From positions 2,566,664 through 2,630,663 of the forward strand of contig KB904821.1 of assembly GCA_000380225.1 (NCBI GenBank): DNA of 64,000 nucleotides. The letters are read 5' to 3'. Within the stretch, counting starts at the first letter, position 1. Every line of letters begins with the position of its first letter. Under the pieces are notes generated by a model. That model saw nothing but the letters and a program-made list of their open reading frames with translations. It ran no database searches and was not told where the DNA came from. Positions 44,441 to 54,421 of the stretch are shown here, in pieces. The translations under genes were made by a program, and so were the position numbers. Source of the stretch: a filamentous cyanobacterium ESFC-1 (lineage in GTDB: Bacteria > Cyanobacteriota > Cyanobacteriia > Cyanobacteriales > Spirulinaceae).

Positions 44441-44567
44441 CCGGTATAGCTATGAATAATAACTAATTTTTTCGAGAGTTTTATCTAAAAATGTTACAGT
44501 TTTGGCGAAGATTTGCTATTTTAAGATTTTGTTTATAATTTAGCACTCAATCCCTTAGAGTGATAAA

Positions 44568-44632
44568 CAATTTACAATGAACAATTTACAATGAACAATT
44601 TACAATGAACAATTTATAATTTACAATTTACA
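44568..44632. repeat. 14-bp tandem repeat (AACAATTTACAATG)
   Basis: Four to five units of AACAATTTACAATG with variants at the end. Twice seven bases, in line with the other heptad arrays. Confidence 0.85.
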
Positions 44633-44649
44633 ACGATAAATTTAATTGC

Positions 44650-44780
44650 CAATAACTAATAACTAATAACCAACAACCAAGGACAAAGGACAAAAGACAA
44701 AAGACAAAAGACAAAAGACAAAAGACAAAAGACAAAAGACAAAGGACAAAAGACAAAGGACAAAAGACAAAAGACAAAAA
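44650..44780. repeat. Heptamer array (AAAAGAC units)
   Basis: A short TAACCAA-like start, then about 14 units of AAAAGAC/AAAGGAC. No gene is present in 44314-44821. Confidence 0.9.
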
Positions 44781-44821
44781 AAGCGGGTCAACCCCGCCAA
44801 AATGAAACATTAAATTTAAAA

Positions 44822-45337
44822 TTACGCCAAAACGAAATCAACCTCAGTGGCTCCATCGGTTTCGCTTTGACCCGACTGTAACTTATCGCCATTAACTTCA
44901 ACGGCAAACGGCGTATCATCGAGATTAATGTTGTAGTCCGTGGTTTCGGCAGTATAGCCCACACTGGCCTTCATCTGGCGACCTGCATCGGTGTAAAGAA
45001 ACGCCAGCATTTGATTTTTCTCTTGCTTATTATCGTAAGCCCAGATAACCATATACTGCTGATTTTGGTAATCAAAAACCTTGGGTTCGCGGGTAGGGGT
45101 ATAGCGGCCAGGGTCACCAAAGCTCACGTCAAGGAACTCTTGTACCGAACTGGGTTCGACTACCGCATAAGCCACTTCTTCTTCAGATAGGGCTTCGGTA
45201 TCCACATCGCCTTCGCTTTCGTCAGGGGCTTCTTCTTTACCGCGATTCTGGAAGTAATCGACAGCCATTTTAGTGCCAATTGCCCCGACAGTGGCGACCC
45301 CGGCACCGATTAAGATATTACGCAGTTTATTCGCCAT
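44822..45337 (-). CDS. Membrane-anchored hypothetical protein
   Basis: 171 residues. N-terminal hydrophobic anchor ILIGAGVATVGAIGTKMAV (residues 8-26) after a basic start, then an acidic linker (KEEAPDESEGDVDTEALSEEE). Then comes a beta-rich domain, residues 65-171 (VFDYQNQQYMVIWAYD, AFLYTDAGRQMKASVGYTAE). No function is known to me. A ribosome site (GGAGAAA) precedes the ATG. It is upstream-adjacent to the pfkB-family gene on the same strand, which ends 89 bases before. Confidence 0.75.
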   Translation of the reverse strand: MANKLRNILIGAGVATVGAIGTKMAVDYFQNRGKEEAPDESEGDVDTEALSEEEVAYAVVEPSSVQEFLDVSFGDPGRYTPTREPKVFDYQNQQYMVIWAYDNKQEKNQMLAFLYTDAGRQMKASVGYTAETTDYNINLDDTPFAVEVNGDKLQSGQSETDGATEVDFVLA

Positions 45338-45425
45338 ATTTTTCTCCTTCTAGAAACTGTTGCCAAGATTCGGCCAAATCCTAGCATTTCTTGGAGGAGA
45401 AAACCGGATGATCGGCTAAAAAGCT

Positions 45426-46415
45426 TTATTTTGCCAATAAAGCCTGAGTCTGGGCAATTTCCAAGCGGGGACCAAACTGGGTGACGACTTTGGCCGCGGC
45501 CTCAGAAGCGAGATTGGCCGCTTCAAAGTAACTCAGGTTGTGGGTGAGGCCATAGAGAAATGCCCCGGCGTACATATCCCCTGCGCCGACCGTATCTACG
45601 GCTTTAACCCGATGGGGAGGGATTTCGAGGAGGTCTGTGCCGTCAAAGACGATTGACCCGTTGGGGCCGCGAGTAATGGCGAATTGGGCGGCAAGGGTTT
45701 TCAAGTGCGCGATCGCGTCGTTAAGATTATCCGTATCGGCCATTTTCAGGGCTTCAACCTCATTGGCAAAAATCAAGTCCAATCCCGGCCCAATCATTTC
45801 TAACAAACTGTCTTTAAAAAACTGCACCATATTGGGGTCAGACAAAGACAAAGAAGTTTTGACTCCGGCCTTTTGCGCCAATTCTCGCGCCTTAATGGTC
45901 GCGGCTTGACTGTTGGGGGCAGACACCAGATAACCTTCCATATAAAGGTATTCTGAGGCGGCCAGGGCTTCGGGAACCAACTCCACCTCAGAAAAGCCGC
46001 CACTAATCCCCAGAAAGGTGTTCATGGTGCGGTCGGTGTCGGGGGTGACTAAAACCAAGCATTTCCCCGTAATGCCTTCACTCGCCGCTTGCTGAGTCAG
46101 ATTAGTTTCCAAGCCGCAGTGAACTAAATCCTCTTGGTAAAATGCACCGATATCGTCATTGGCCACTTTGCAAGAGAAAAAGCCCGTCCCGCCCAGTTGA
46201 CAAAGTGCAACCATGGTATTCGCTGCCGAACCCCCTGAAGCCTTCTTACAGGATAATTCTTGAAAATGCTCCATAATTGCCTGTTGGCGGTCTTCGTCTA
46301 CCAAGGTCATCACCCCTTTTTCGATGCTGAGGGCTTGGAGTTGTTCGAGAGTGACCTCATATTCCATATCCGTGAGGGCGTGACCGATACCGTAAACGTT
46401 GTATTTTTTCATCAA
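45426..46415 (-). CDS. PfkB-family carbohydrate/nucleoside kinase
   Basis: 329 residues. PfkB signature 1 is GGSAANTMVALCQLGG near 57-72, and signature 2 is DTVGAGDMYAGAFLYGL near 274-290 with the catalytic Asp in GAGD. The opening YNVYGIGHALTDMEYEV and the long lid suggest the adenosine-kinase-like branch common in cyanobacteria. The exact substrate (adenosine, ribose or another sugar) cannot be fixed by eye. Its start abuts a mobile IscB/IsrB-type element, whose end hairpins now occupy its promoter. Confidence 0.85.
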   Translation of the reverse strand: MMKKYNVYGIGHALTDMEYEVTLEQLQALSIEKGVMTLVDEDRQQAIMEHFQELSCKKASGGSAANTMVALCQLGGTGFFSCKVANDDIGAFYQEDLVHCGLETNLTQQAASEGITGKCLVLVTPDTDRTMNTFLGISGGFSEVELVPEALAASEYLYMEGYLVSAPNSQAATIKARELAQKAGVKTSLSLSDPNMVQFFKDSLLEMIGPGLDLIFANEVEALKMADTDNLNDAIAHLKTLAAQFAITRGPNGSIVFDGTDLLEIPPHRVKAVDTVGAGDMYAGAFLYGLTHNLSYFEAANLASEAAAKVVTQFGPRLEIAQTQALLAK

Positions 46416-46972
46416 AAAACTCCTTTGATAGCCCCACCTCGCGCAGCAGGTGGGGGAGGGATAGGAGTGTTAGTGGGCAGGGTTCGATGCCCCGCCACTA
46501 ACACTCTCTCCGGGCAAGAAACCAGAATGCCCGTTGCGCGATAAAAAAGTTGAACTTTAGAAGCGGTGAACTGGCCAATTCGCTTCCAGTTAAAATCAGA
46601 CACCGATACCTGCTTGGCAGTATCGCCACTGACATAACCGACTGACACTCGACCCGCCATCTCAGCTATAACAATATCTCCTTTTCTGAAACCATGCCGA
46701 GTAACAGTGGGGTAAGGCAGTTCTAGATGGGACTGAAACAGGGTTGCTTTGGCCGATTGAACGGCAATTCCTGAGTAGAGTTTGCCGGGGTCAACACCTA
46801 CCACAATAGGTTGAGTGTTACGTCCCGATGGCTCTGTCAGCAGACGAACCGCTTTGATTCGCAAATCGGTTTTGACCCATTTAGCTTTACCAAGTTCAAC
46901 CCATTTAAGAGCGCGACTGCGCTTTGTGGGCATGGCTGGGGTTCCGTCAGGGTTTAGAACTGGTACTCTGGG
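46412..46972 (-). pseudogene. IscB/IsrB-type RNA-guided nuclease gene with an in-frame internal deletion
   Basis: From the ATG at 46972 (MPRVPVLNPDGTPAMPT) it encodes about 186 residues. The N-terminus is the RRXRR/PLMP region (MPTKRSRALKWVELGKAKWV) followed by RuvC-I (PIVVGVDPGKLYSGIAV, catalytic Asp kept). Directly after LELPYP it jumps to TVTRHGFRKGDIVIAEMAGR and QVSVSDFNWKRIGQF, which belong to the C-terminal part of full-length relatives. The bridge helix, RuvC-II and III and any HNH domain are missing, yet the frame is intact. The last about 30 residues are translated element end. It cannot cut DNA as RuvC is incomplete, but it could still bind its guide RNA. Confidence 0.75.
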
Positions 46973-47190
46973 CATGGAAGATAATTCCAGAACTACAGGT
47001 CTCAAAAGCGGCGTTATTACGGTGTGTCTGGGTTTGTCCCACTCCCTGAGATTCCAGGGCCTTACATTTAATCCAGCCTAGAGAAGCGGCTAGAAGTGTT
47101 AATCCGTACTAACCTTATGGCCTATTCGCAGCTACGAACGGGTTATCTCCGGTCACTCCCCCACATAGGAACAGGTGGGGGTCATTGAAC
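46425..47190 (-). mobile_element. Non-autonomous IS200/IS605-like element carrying the deleted IscB/IsrB gene
   Basis: Both ends carry a subterminal hairpin starting CCCCCACCTG on the minus strand: left end CCCCCAC/GTGGGGG at 47158-47181, right end CCCCACCT/AGGTGGGG at 46432-46455. A third hairpin with 12-bp arms is at 46465-46506. There is no TnpA gene, so movement would need a TnpA from elsewhere. The borders are approximate. Confidence 0.55.
46976..47181 (-). ncRNA. Probable omega-RNA scaffold of the IscB/IsrB element
   Basis: Non-coding stretch just upstream of the gene, where IscB-type omega-RNAs are encoded. It begins with the CCCCCAC/GTGGGGG hairpin and contains further small stems (AGCC/GGCT, CCCT/AGGG). 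The guide would be the flanking DNA beyond 47181. Placement follows the known layout; the folding was done by eye. Confidence 0.45.
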
Positions 47191-47271
47191 AGAAATCGTG
47201 TAAAAGAACCTAAAAAACCAGGGATAAAATAACCCCTGGCCTGTATAACAAAAAATGGTACGAACTGGCGT

Positions 47272-47928
47272 TTATTCGCCTTCGCCTTCGCCTTCGTCGG
47301 CGGTATCTTCTTCGGGTAAATCTTCGAGTAATGCGCCGATTTCGGACACTTCTTCGGTTTGTTCAGTTTGCGGCATGGTCGGAGTAACGACGCTGAGAAC
47401 AGTCCGACGGGCTTCGTCCATGATGCTGACCCCCGCAGGAACGGGAATTTCATCAACGTGCAGAACGGTTCCCACTTCCATATCAGAAACATCAATTTCG
47501 ATGGATTCGGGGATGCTGCCGGGCGCACATTGGACGGTGGTTTCGGTCATAATTTGGTCGAGGATACCGCCGTTTTTCACGCCGACTGAATCGCCAACGA
47601 GGTTGATGGGAACGACCACTTCTACACTGTCTTGGCCGCCGATGGCAAAGAAGCTGAGGTGATAGAGGGTGCGTCGCCAGGGGTGGGCTTGTACTTCCCG
47701 AATCAAGGCTTTGCCTTTCCAAGACGCATCAGGAACACTAACATCAACCAGGGTGTTGTTGATCGAAGCGTTTTTGAGCAGGGTTTCGGCGGTTTTGGTA
47801 TCTACGGCCAAAGACATAGATTCTGCGCCTTTATGACCGTATAACGCGACAGGCAGTAAACCTTCGCGACGCAAGACTCTAGGCTTTTTGCCTTCAGGAC
47901 GTTTTTGACATTCAATCGCGATAGACAT
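47272..47928 (-). CDS. rplY: 50S ribosomal protein L25/general stress protein Ctc
   Basis: 218 residues, the long CTC form. The L25 part (residues 1-95) has KPRVLRREGLLPVALYGHKG and VQAHPWRRTLYHLSFF, which binds 5S rRNA. The C-terminal TL5 domain (100-190) has VVVPINLVGDSVGVKNGGIL. The tail is acidic (EDTADEGEGEGE), encoded by a short GGCGAA repeat. It lies downstream of purA on the same strand, 384 bases away across an STRR-rich spacer. Confidence 0.95.
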   Translation of the reverse strand: MSIAIECQKRPEGKKPRVLRREGLLPVALYGHKGAESMSLAVDTKTAETLLKNASINNTLVDVSVPDASWKGKALIREVQAHPWRRTLYHLSFFAIGGQDSVEVVVPINLVGDSVGVKNGGILDQIMTETTVQCAPGSIPESIEIDVSDMEVGTVLHVDEIPVPAGVSIMDEARRTVLSVVTPTMPQTEQTEEVSEIGALLEDLPEEDTADEGEGEGE

Positions 47929-48312
47929 GATGATTTGAGTAGGGTTGTAGATTTTACAAGTTACGCTTAATGCAAATTAAAGTAGGCTTGACAGTGGCAA
48001 CGAAACCACTTTCGCCGTTTCAAAGGATAGCGGTTGGGGAGTTGAGTCTCTCACAAACTTAAATCGCGTTTGCGAAGCCCAAACACCGAGGCAGTATGGC
48101 TTTAAACCCTTCTTTGAGAGTTTGTTCAAGGGTAAAGGCGATTTTTTGAGGTTCCAAATTAGGCAACTTTCCTCCCTCTCTTCCCCCTACTGCCTACTAC
48201 CCACTGCCCACTGCCCCAAAAACTGTTGACTGATAACTGTTGACTGATGACTGAAGAAGCTGCCTACTGCCCAAAAAACTGATGACTGATAACTGTTGAC
48301 TGATAACTGTAG
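47929..48312. repeat. Spacer with STRR3-type repeats between purA and rplY
   Basis: 47929-48187 holds no gene. 48188-48311 is a heptad array: ACTGCCC-type units, then ACTGTTG (reverse complement CAACAGT, the STRR3 unit) alternating with ACTGATA/ACTGATG. Confidence 0.85.
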
Positions 48313-49665
<1,353 letters not shown>

Positions 49666-49855
49666 TCACAATCTCCCATTATCTACACTGGTAGTAGTGG
49701 GTGTCAAGATGGAATATTTTTATTTTCGCTTTGAGGCGAGAAAGATTGCTTCGGTGAGCTGTTTTGAGACCGCAGGCGATCTTTCCCCACGTTTAGGTTT
49801 GGGGCTGAAGTTTCAGCCACAACGACAGTAATTTTTTAGAGTTAAAGGTAGAATT

Positions 49856-50872
49856 ATGGCTTTGTATGCTGATTTACACCGTCATCTGGGCGGGTCGGTC
49901 GTGCCGAGAGTGTTATGGCGCTATTTCAAGCGTCGCGATCGCGAGATGGCGCAACGTTTTCCAGAATACCCTGAATTTGAAGAATTTTATACCCGCGAAC
50001 GCAATACCCTCGATGAATATCTGGAGTTACACACTTTGGTTGAGGGTGTGCAAACCCCGGAAACCCTGCCGTATTTTATTTATCGTTTGATTCGCGGGGC
50101 GTATATTTTTGAAAATTTGGCTTATCTGGAATTGCGCTACACGCCTTATTTACGGACGGATGAGCGTTTGAGTCAAAATGAGCGCTTAGACCAGATGGCC
50201 GAGATTGTGGAGATTGTGGGGAAAGCTTCTCAAGTGCCGGAGTATCCCATTGTGACTCGGCAAATTTTGTGTATGCACTCCCGTTTGCCTCATGATGTGA
50301 ATCGGGCGATCGCGAAACTGGCCGCCCAAATGCCAGAATATGTATGTGCGATTGATGTAGCCGGGGGCGATGCTCATTATGCCGACCGTTTAGACGAGTT
50401 TACGCGCTTGTATGAATGGGCGCGATCGCAAAACATCAAAACCACAGGTCACCTCTACGAAACCCCAGACGGCTGCTACCCGGAATTATTGCCCTATTTA
50501 ATGCGAATCGGCCACGGCATTCAAATTCCGTTGCTCCGTCCCGAATTGCTGCCGGAAATCGCTCGTCGCGGCCAATGTTTGGAAGTGTGTCCCACCACCT
50601 ACCTCAAAACTGGCACATTAGACGACTTACACCAGCTTAAAACCGTGTTTGACCGTTGTTTTGAGGCCGGGGTCGATATTGCCATTTGTACGGATAATGC
50701 GGGCTTACACAACGTCCGTTTGCCGTTTGAGTATGAAAATCTACTCACCCAAGATGTGATTGATTTCGCGCAACTGCAAGCTTGTCAGGATGCGGCGTTT
50801 CGTCATGCTTTTGCTTGGCCCCACCCGCAGCGGCCTGAGTCCTTGTTGACGGAGGCGTTGGGGGCTTCTTAA
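49856..50872 (+). CDS. Adenosine-deaminase-family amidohydrolase, divergent
   Basis: 338 residues. The zinc site HxH is DLHRHLGGS at residues 7-15, the His-Glu pair is HLYE near 197 (HAGE in classical adenosine deaminase), RIGHGIQI is near 217, and the metal Asp is in CTDNAGLHNV near 278, where the usual second Asp is Asn. The length fits. The changed residues near the base-binding pocket suggest a different amino-purine or related substrate. The gene is divergent from purA, and both have purine-type roles. A purine deaminase is the most likely function; the substrate is open. Confidence 0.75.
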   Translation: MALYADLHRHLGGSVVPRVLWRYFKRRDREMAQRFPEYPEFEEFYTRERNTLDEYLELHTLVEGVQTPETLPYFIYRLIRGAYIFENLAYLELRYTPYLRTDERLSQNERLDQMAEIVEIVGKASQVPEYPIVTRQILCMHSRLPHDVNRAIAKLAAQMPEYVCAIDVAGGDAHYADRLDEFTRLYEWARSQNIKTTGHLYETPDGCYPELLPYLMRIGHGIQIPLLRPELLPEIARRGQCLEVCPTTYLKTGTLDDLHQLKTVFDRCFEAGVDIAICTDNAGLHNVRLPFEYENLLTQDVIDFAQLQACQDAAFRHAFAWPHPQRPESLLTEALGAS

Positions 50873-50886
50873 TCAGTCATCAGTCT

Positions 50887-51055
50887 CTAAGGGGCAGTGG
50901 GCAGTGGGCAGTAGGCAGTCGGGGGGAGGGGGAGGAGTGGGAGGAGTGGGAGGAGGGGGAGGAGTGGGAGGAGTGGGAGGAGTGGGAGGAGTGGGAGGAG
51001 TGGGAGGAGTGGGAGGAGGGGGGAGAAATGACCAATTACCAATTACCAATTACCA
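50887..51055. repeat. Repeat cluster: GGGCAGT heptads and GTGGGAGGA array
   Basis: GGGCAGT/AGGCAGT units at 50891-50920 (STRR1-like), about ten GTGGGAGGA units at 50935-51025, then ACCAATT units at 51029-51058. Confidence 0.9.
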
Positions 51056-51169
51056 ATTGAGGGAATAAGGGCAAACACTAATAACAAACAACCAATGACA
51101 AATGACGAATGACTAAAGACAAAATCAGATTATGATAGGGCTGATAGAGAATGCCGTGAGGAATTTGTG

Positions 51170-51652
51170 ATGAAAATTCGTTCGTTACTGCGTGGTTTAG
51201 GTGTGGTTGGTGGTGTGGCGATCGCGATCGCGTCGGGGAGTGGTGTAGCCTGGAGTGCAGACCCAATCCTGGACTTAGCTTGTGTGGATGCGGACGGCAA
51301 GCCGAGTAATAATTTTGAGTGGAGCGATCGCGGTTTTTCGGTGGGTAAGCGCTATTATGAATCTCGCATAAGAGCTTATCCGGGGGCAGTGATGACTTGT
51401 GCGATTCCCGATGATGCCTCGATGTTGTCGATGCAGTTTGGTTTACACGATACCAGCGTTGGTGCGGCTTCGATGGTGTTAACGCCTTATCTTGATGGTG
51501 CTGCTCAAGCCCCTCAAGTTATTGTTCCTGGGGAACTTTACACCCTAACCCTGCCGTTAGAAAATGCCAGCAGTTTTGCTTTGTCCCTCGATTGCAATGA
51601 GGTCGCAGGTTGCAATTCTTGGGTTTATTTTGTCAATGCTGAGGTGGACTGA
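51170..51652 (+). CDS. Small secreted protein
   Basis: 160 residues from the ATG at 51170 (a GTG at 51167 is also in frame); GAGG stands about ten bases before. Signal peptide MKIRSLLRGLGVVGGVAIAI with cleavage after VAWSA, near residue 31. The mature part has four cysteines, probably two disulfides, and a beta-rich look (QFGLHDTSVGAASMVLTPYL, ELYTLTLPLENASSFALSLD). It should be periplasmic or exported. No family is recognised. The signal core AIAIAS is encoded by two overlapping HIP1 sites. Confidence 0.75.
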   Translation: MKIRSLLRGLGVVGGVAIAIASGSGVAWSADPILDLACVDADGKPSNNFEWSDRGFSVGKRYYESRIRAYPGAVMTCAIPDDASMLSMQFGLHDTSVGAASMVLTPYLDGAAQAPQVIVPGELYTLTLPLENASSFALSLDCNEVAGCNSWVYFVNAEVD

Positions 51653-51671
51653 TTTCAGTAATCAGCATCTA

Positions 51672-51862
51672 AGGGGCAGTGGGCAGCTTTGCTGTAGGCA
51701 ATCGGCAATCGGTGTGTAGGGGCGGGGTTTCCCCGCCCAATAACCAACAACCAACAACCAACAACCAACAACCAATAACCAATAACCAATAACCAATAAC
51801 CAATAACCAACAACCAACAACCAACAACCAATAACCAACAACCAATAACCAACAACCAACTT
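51672..51862. repeat. Composite repeat cluster (GGGCAGT, CGGCAAT, REP hairpin copy E, TAACCAA/CAACCAA array)
   Basis: GGGGCAGTGGGCAG at 51672, CAATCGG pairs to 51711, the hairpin GGGCGGGG-TTT-CCCCGCCC at 51720-51738, and then about 120 bases of CAACCAA/TAACCAA heptamers. The same order CGGCAAT-then-hairpin occurs at 33303-33360. Confidence 0.9.
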
Positions 51863-52046
51863 CACCAACTCTTGATAATTGCACAGAGGGCCGGACAGCA
51901 AGAATCGCTTAAAATTAGCTCAATATCACTACCACTGTTGCCTGACTCCTGCAACGGTTAAGATAGATGTATCTTGCCTAACCCAGTTCCCTATCGTGTG
52001 GGCGAGTTGTAGCTGTCTCAATCGTTGACAGGATGCCCAAACCCTT

Positions 52047-53798
52047 ATGAGCCTGTGCATCAATCCCCATTGTTCTAACCCCAATCATCCAGGGAATGCT
52101 CGTCACCATCATTGTCAAAGTTGCCATGCCAACTTAACAATTCATAAACGCTATCGGGTGGTGCGCCTACTGAGTGATAGTACGGGATTTGGTAAAATTT
52201 ACGAAGCTCGCGATCGCGGTCAGTCGAAGATTCTGAAAATTTTAAAAATAGATGACCCGAAGGCGATCGCGCTATTTCAACAAGAAGCAGAAGTTCTCGG
52301 CCAACTTAATCACGCGGGCATTCCCAAAATCGATACTTATTTTACCTGGCGACCGCAACGCTCGGCCAAACCCCTTCATTGTTTGGTGATGGAAAAAATC
52401 TACGGGCAAAATTTACAAACCTGGATGAAGGGAAAACCGCCCATTGGTTACGAACAGGCTTTTGATTGGTTGCAGCAGTTGATTGAAATTCTCGATTGCG
52501 TTCACCAAAGACAGTATTTTCACCGAGATATCAAACCCGCCAACATTATGCGCCGCCCCGACGGGCAGTTAACGCTGATTGATTTTGGCACAGCCCGCGA
52601 AATGACCCATACTTATTTGGCGAAAATGGGCAGTGGATCGGGGGTGACGAGCATTGCCTCGGCAGGATATACACCCCTAGAGCAAAACAACGGTAAAGCG
52701 GTGCCGCAGTCGGATTTTTATGCGTTGGGGCGCACCTTTGTCTTTTTGCTCACGGGTAAGACTCCGACCACGTTTGACGAAGACCCCCGGACGGGTCAGT
52801 TAATGTGGCGTGAGGGGGTGTCTGAGTTGCCCCAAGGGTTTATGGATTTAATCGATCGCATGATGGCCCCATTTCCGGGGAATCGTCCGCCAAATACCGA
52901 AGCGATCGCGATGCAGTTGCAATGGTTAGCGACTGAAGCCCAAAAACCGCAGCCAGAACCGAGTAAAGCTCCCAATCCGGCGCAAACGGCGGCTACTGTG
53001 CCTTTGTTTATGCAAAAAGCCCAGAAATCGGTATCGACTAACAACGGGTCGGTTTCTTTGGATACCCCGCCGATTCAACTCGACATCTCGTTACCGAGTG
53101 CGACTCGCATTGTGTCTCAAACTTGGCAGAAAATTCCCCCCTGGACTTGGAAAGTGGGGGGAGCGATCGCGATCGCGTGGATTGGTTTTAGTGTAGTAAC
53201 CCGTTGGTGGGGGTCACAGCAGCCAGAAGTCAGCCTACAAACCCTCGAACCGGGATTAAGCGATTTTGCCTTTGAGTTACCCGAAGAACCTTTACCCCAA
53301 GCTTTACCCGTTCCCACACCGCCCCCTATTGCCGAACCGATTCCTCTGAATCTCAATACTCAAAATAGTGGGGTGAGTTTGCGGGTTGCGGCGTTGCGAA
53401 AGGAGCAGAATAATTATGTGCTGGATATTACCCTGCAAAATAGCACTGGGCGATCGGTCGAATTTTTATCCAGTTTCTTTAAGCTTGCCGACGATCGCGG
53501 TATGACGGTGAGTGCGACAGTCGAGGACTTACCCGAAACTGTACCGGGAAACAATCAAAGCGTATCGGGGCAGTTGTACATTCCTTCGGGTTTGCTGATT
53601 GGCTCACAGTGGATCGCCCTAACGGTGACGGATACAGAGGAGCGCGTTCAACTGACAATCCCACAAATTCCTCTGACTGGGACGGATGAAGCCGACGCGG
53701 TAACTCCTGATGAGTTGGCAACTCCTCGTCCTCAACCGAGTGAGGCGAATACGCCTGGGGTAGATAATCGTCCTGAGTTGGACACTAATCGACCGTAA
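52047..53798 (+). CDS. Ser/Thr protein kinase with N-terminal zinc ribbon
   Basis: 583 residues. Four cysteines in CINPHCSNPNHPGNARHHHC and then C-H-A-N form a zinc ribbon (residues 4-29). The kinase domain is about 33-295: glycine loop STGFGKIYEA, Lys in SKILKILKI, catalytic FHRDIKPANIM near 166, DFG in LIDFGTARE near 184, and PQSDFYALGRT. A Pro-rich linker and one membrane helix follow (WTWKVGGAIAIAWIGFSVVT, near 365), then an outer domain of about 150 residues (VSLRVAALRKEQNNYVLDIT) with an immunoglobulin-like look. It senses outside and phosphorylates inside; its targets are unknown. It ends overlapping the convergent gene by 14 bases. Confidence 0.9.
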   Translation: MSLCINPHCSNPNHPGNARHHHCQSCHANLTIHKRYRVVRLLSDSTGFGKIYEARDRGQSKILKILKIDDPKAIALFQQEAEVLGQLNHAGIPKIDTYFTWRPQRSAKPLHCLVMEKIYGQNLQTWMKGKPPIGYEQAFDWLQQLIEILDCVHQRQYFHRDIKPANIMRRPDGQLTLIDFGTAREMTHTYLAKMGSGSGVTSIASAGYTPLEQNNGKAVPQSDFYALGRTFVFLLTGKTPTTFDEDPRTGQLMWREGVSELPQGFMDLIDRMMAPFPGNRPPNTEAIAMQLQWLATEAQKPQPEPSKAPNPAQTAATVPLFMQKAQKSVSTNNGSVSLDTPPIQLDISLPSATRIVSQTWQKIPPWTWKVGGAIAIAWIGFSVVTRWWGSQQPEVSLQTLEPGLSDFAFELPEEPLPQALPVPTPPPIAEPIPLNLNTQNSGVSLRVAALRKEQNNYVLDITLQNSTGRSVEFLSSFFKLADDRGMTVSATVEDLPETVPGNNQSVSGQLYIPSGLLIGSQWIALTVTDTEERVQLTIPQIPLTGTDEADAVTPDELATPRPQPSEANTPGVDNRPELDTNRP

Positions 53799-54360
53799 TC
53801 CACTCTAATAAGCCCAGAGAGTTGATGCTGCCGAGAAAATGGGCCGCGGCAATGTTGAGATTGGACAAAATCAAGAAGATATCTAACGCCCGCACAATCT
53901 TTTCGGGTTCATATACGGCGACTCCTTGGGGTTGCGCGATCGCCTTGGCTAAAATAGCGGTAACGGTTAGCTCTGAGGCGGCAAATGCCAGCAGCAAGCC
54001 GATTAAGCTGGCTAACAAGCCTAAACGCAATAATTTGATGATTTTACGGCGCTTGGGGTGTAAATTGACATCTGCGAGTTGGAGGCGGCGGGAAAGTTGA
54101 CGATAACGCCACGCCCAATAAATCCGAAAGCCCAACGCACCCAGGGCTAATACACCGAGAAAAATACCGAAACCAATGGCGGCGTTGTTGGTTTGGCTGC
54201 TGAAACTACGACTAAACATGATGAGCAGCAGGGTCAAACCCGCACCGCCTCCGAGTACGAGTTGTCCCCAAAAGCTAATGCGACTGAAAAAGCGCAAAAC
54301 TCGCGCAAATCGCTGTTTACTGGGGAGTTGGGCAGATTTTTGGGCGCGATCGTTGTTCAT
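53785..54360 (-). CDS. DUF3611 family membrane protein
   Basis: 191 residues, four hydrophobic segments (QLVLGGGAGLTLLLIMFSRS, then AAIGFGIFLGVLALGALGF, LGLLASLIGLLLAFAAS, and LDIFLILSNLNIAAAHFLGS). The basic start RFARVLRFFSRISFWGQ and the end HFLGSINSLGLLEW fit DUF3611, a family of cyanobacteria and plastids. Its role is not known; a thylakoid or plasma membrane location is expected. Confidence 0.85.
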   Translation of the reverse strand: MNNDRAQKSAQLPSKQRFARVLRFFSRISFWGQLVLGGGAGLTLLLIMFSRSFSSQTNNAAIGFGIFLGVLALGALGFRIYWAWRYRQLSRRLQLADVNLHPKRRKIIKLLRLGLLASLIGLLLAFAASELTVTAILAKAIAQPQGVAVYEPEKIVRALDIFLILSNLNIAAAHFLGSINSLGLLEWITVD

Positions 54361-54421
54361 AAACCAAGCATTTTCAGGGCGTTATTATTTTAGCGATCGC
54401 GCCCCCGGTTGCGCCTCTATC

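Noticed and set aside
46476-46496. GGTTCGATGCC as part of a tRNA
   Set aside because: Only a T-arm-like piece inside a long hairpin of the mobile element; no acceptor, D or anticodon arms.
51655-51901. Overlapping Leu/Val/Trp frames on the minus strand
   Set aside because: Again translated heptamer repeats, not genes.
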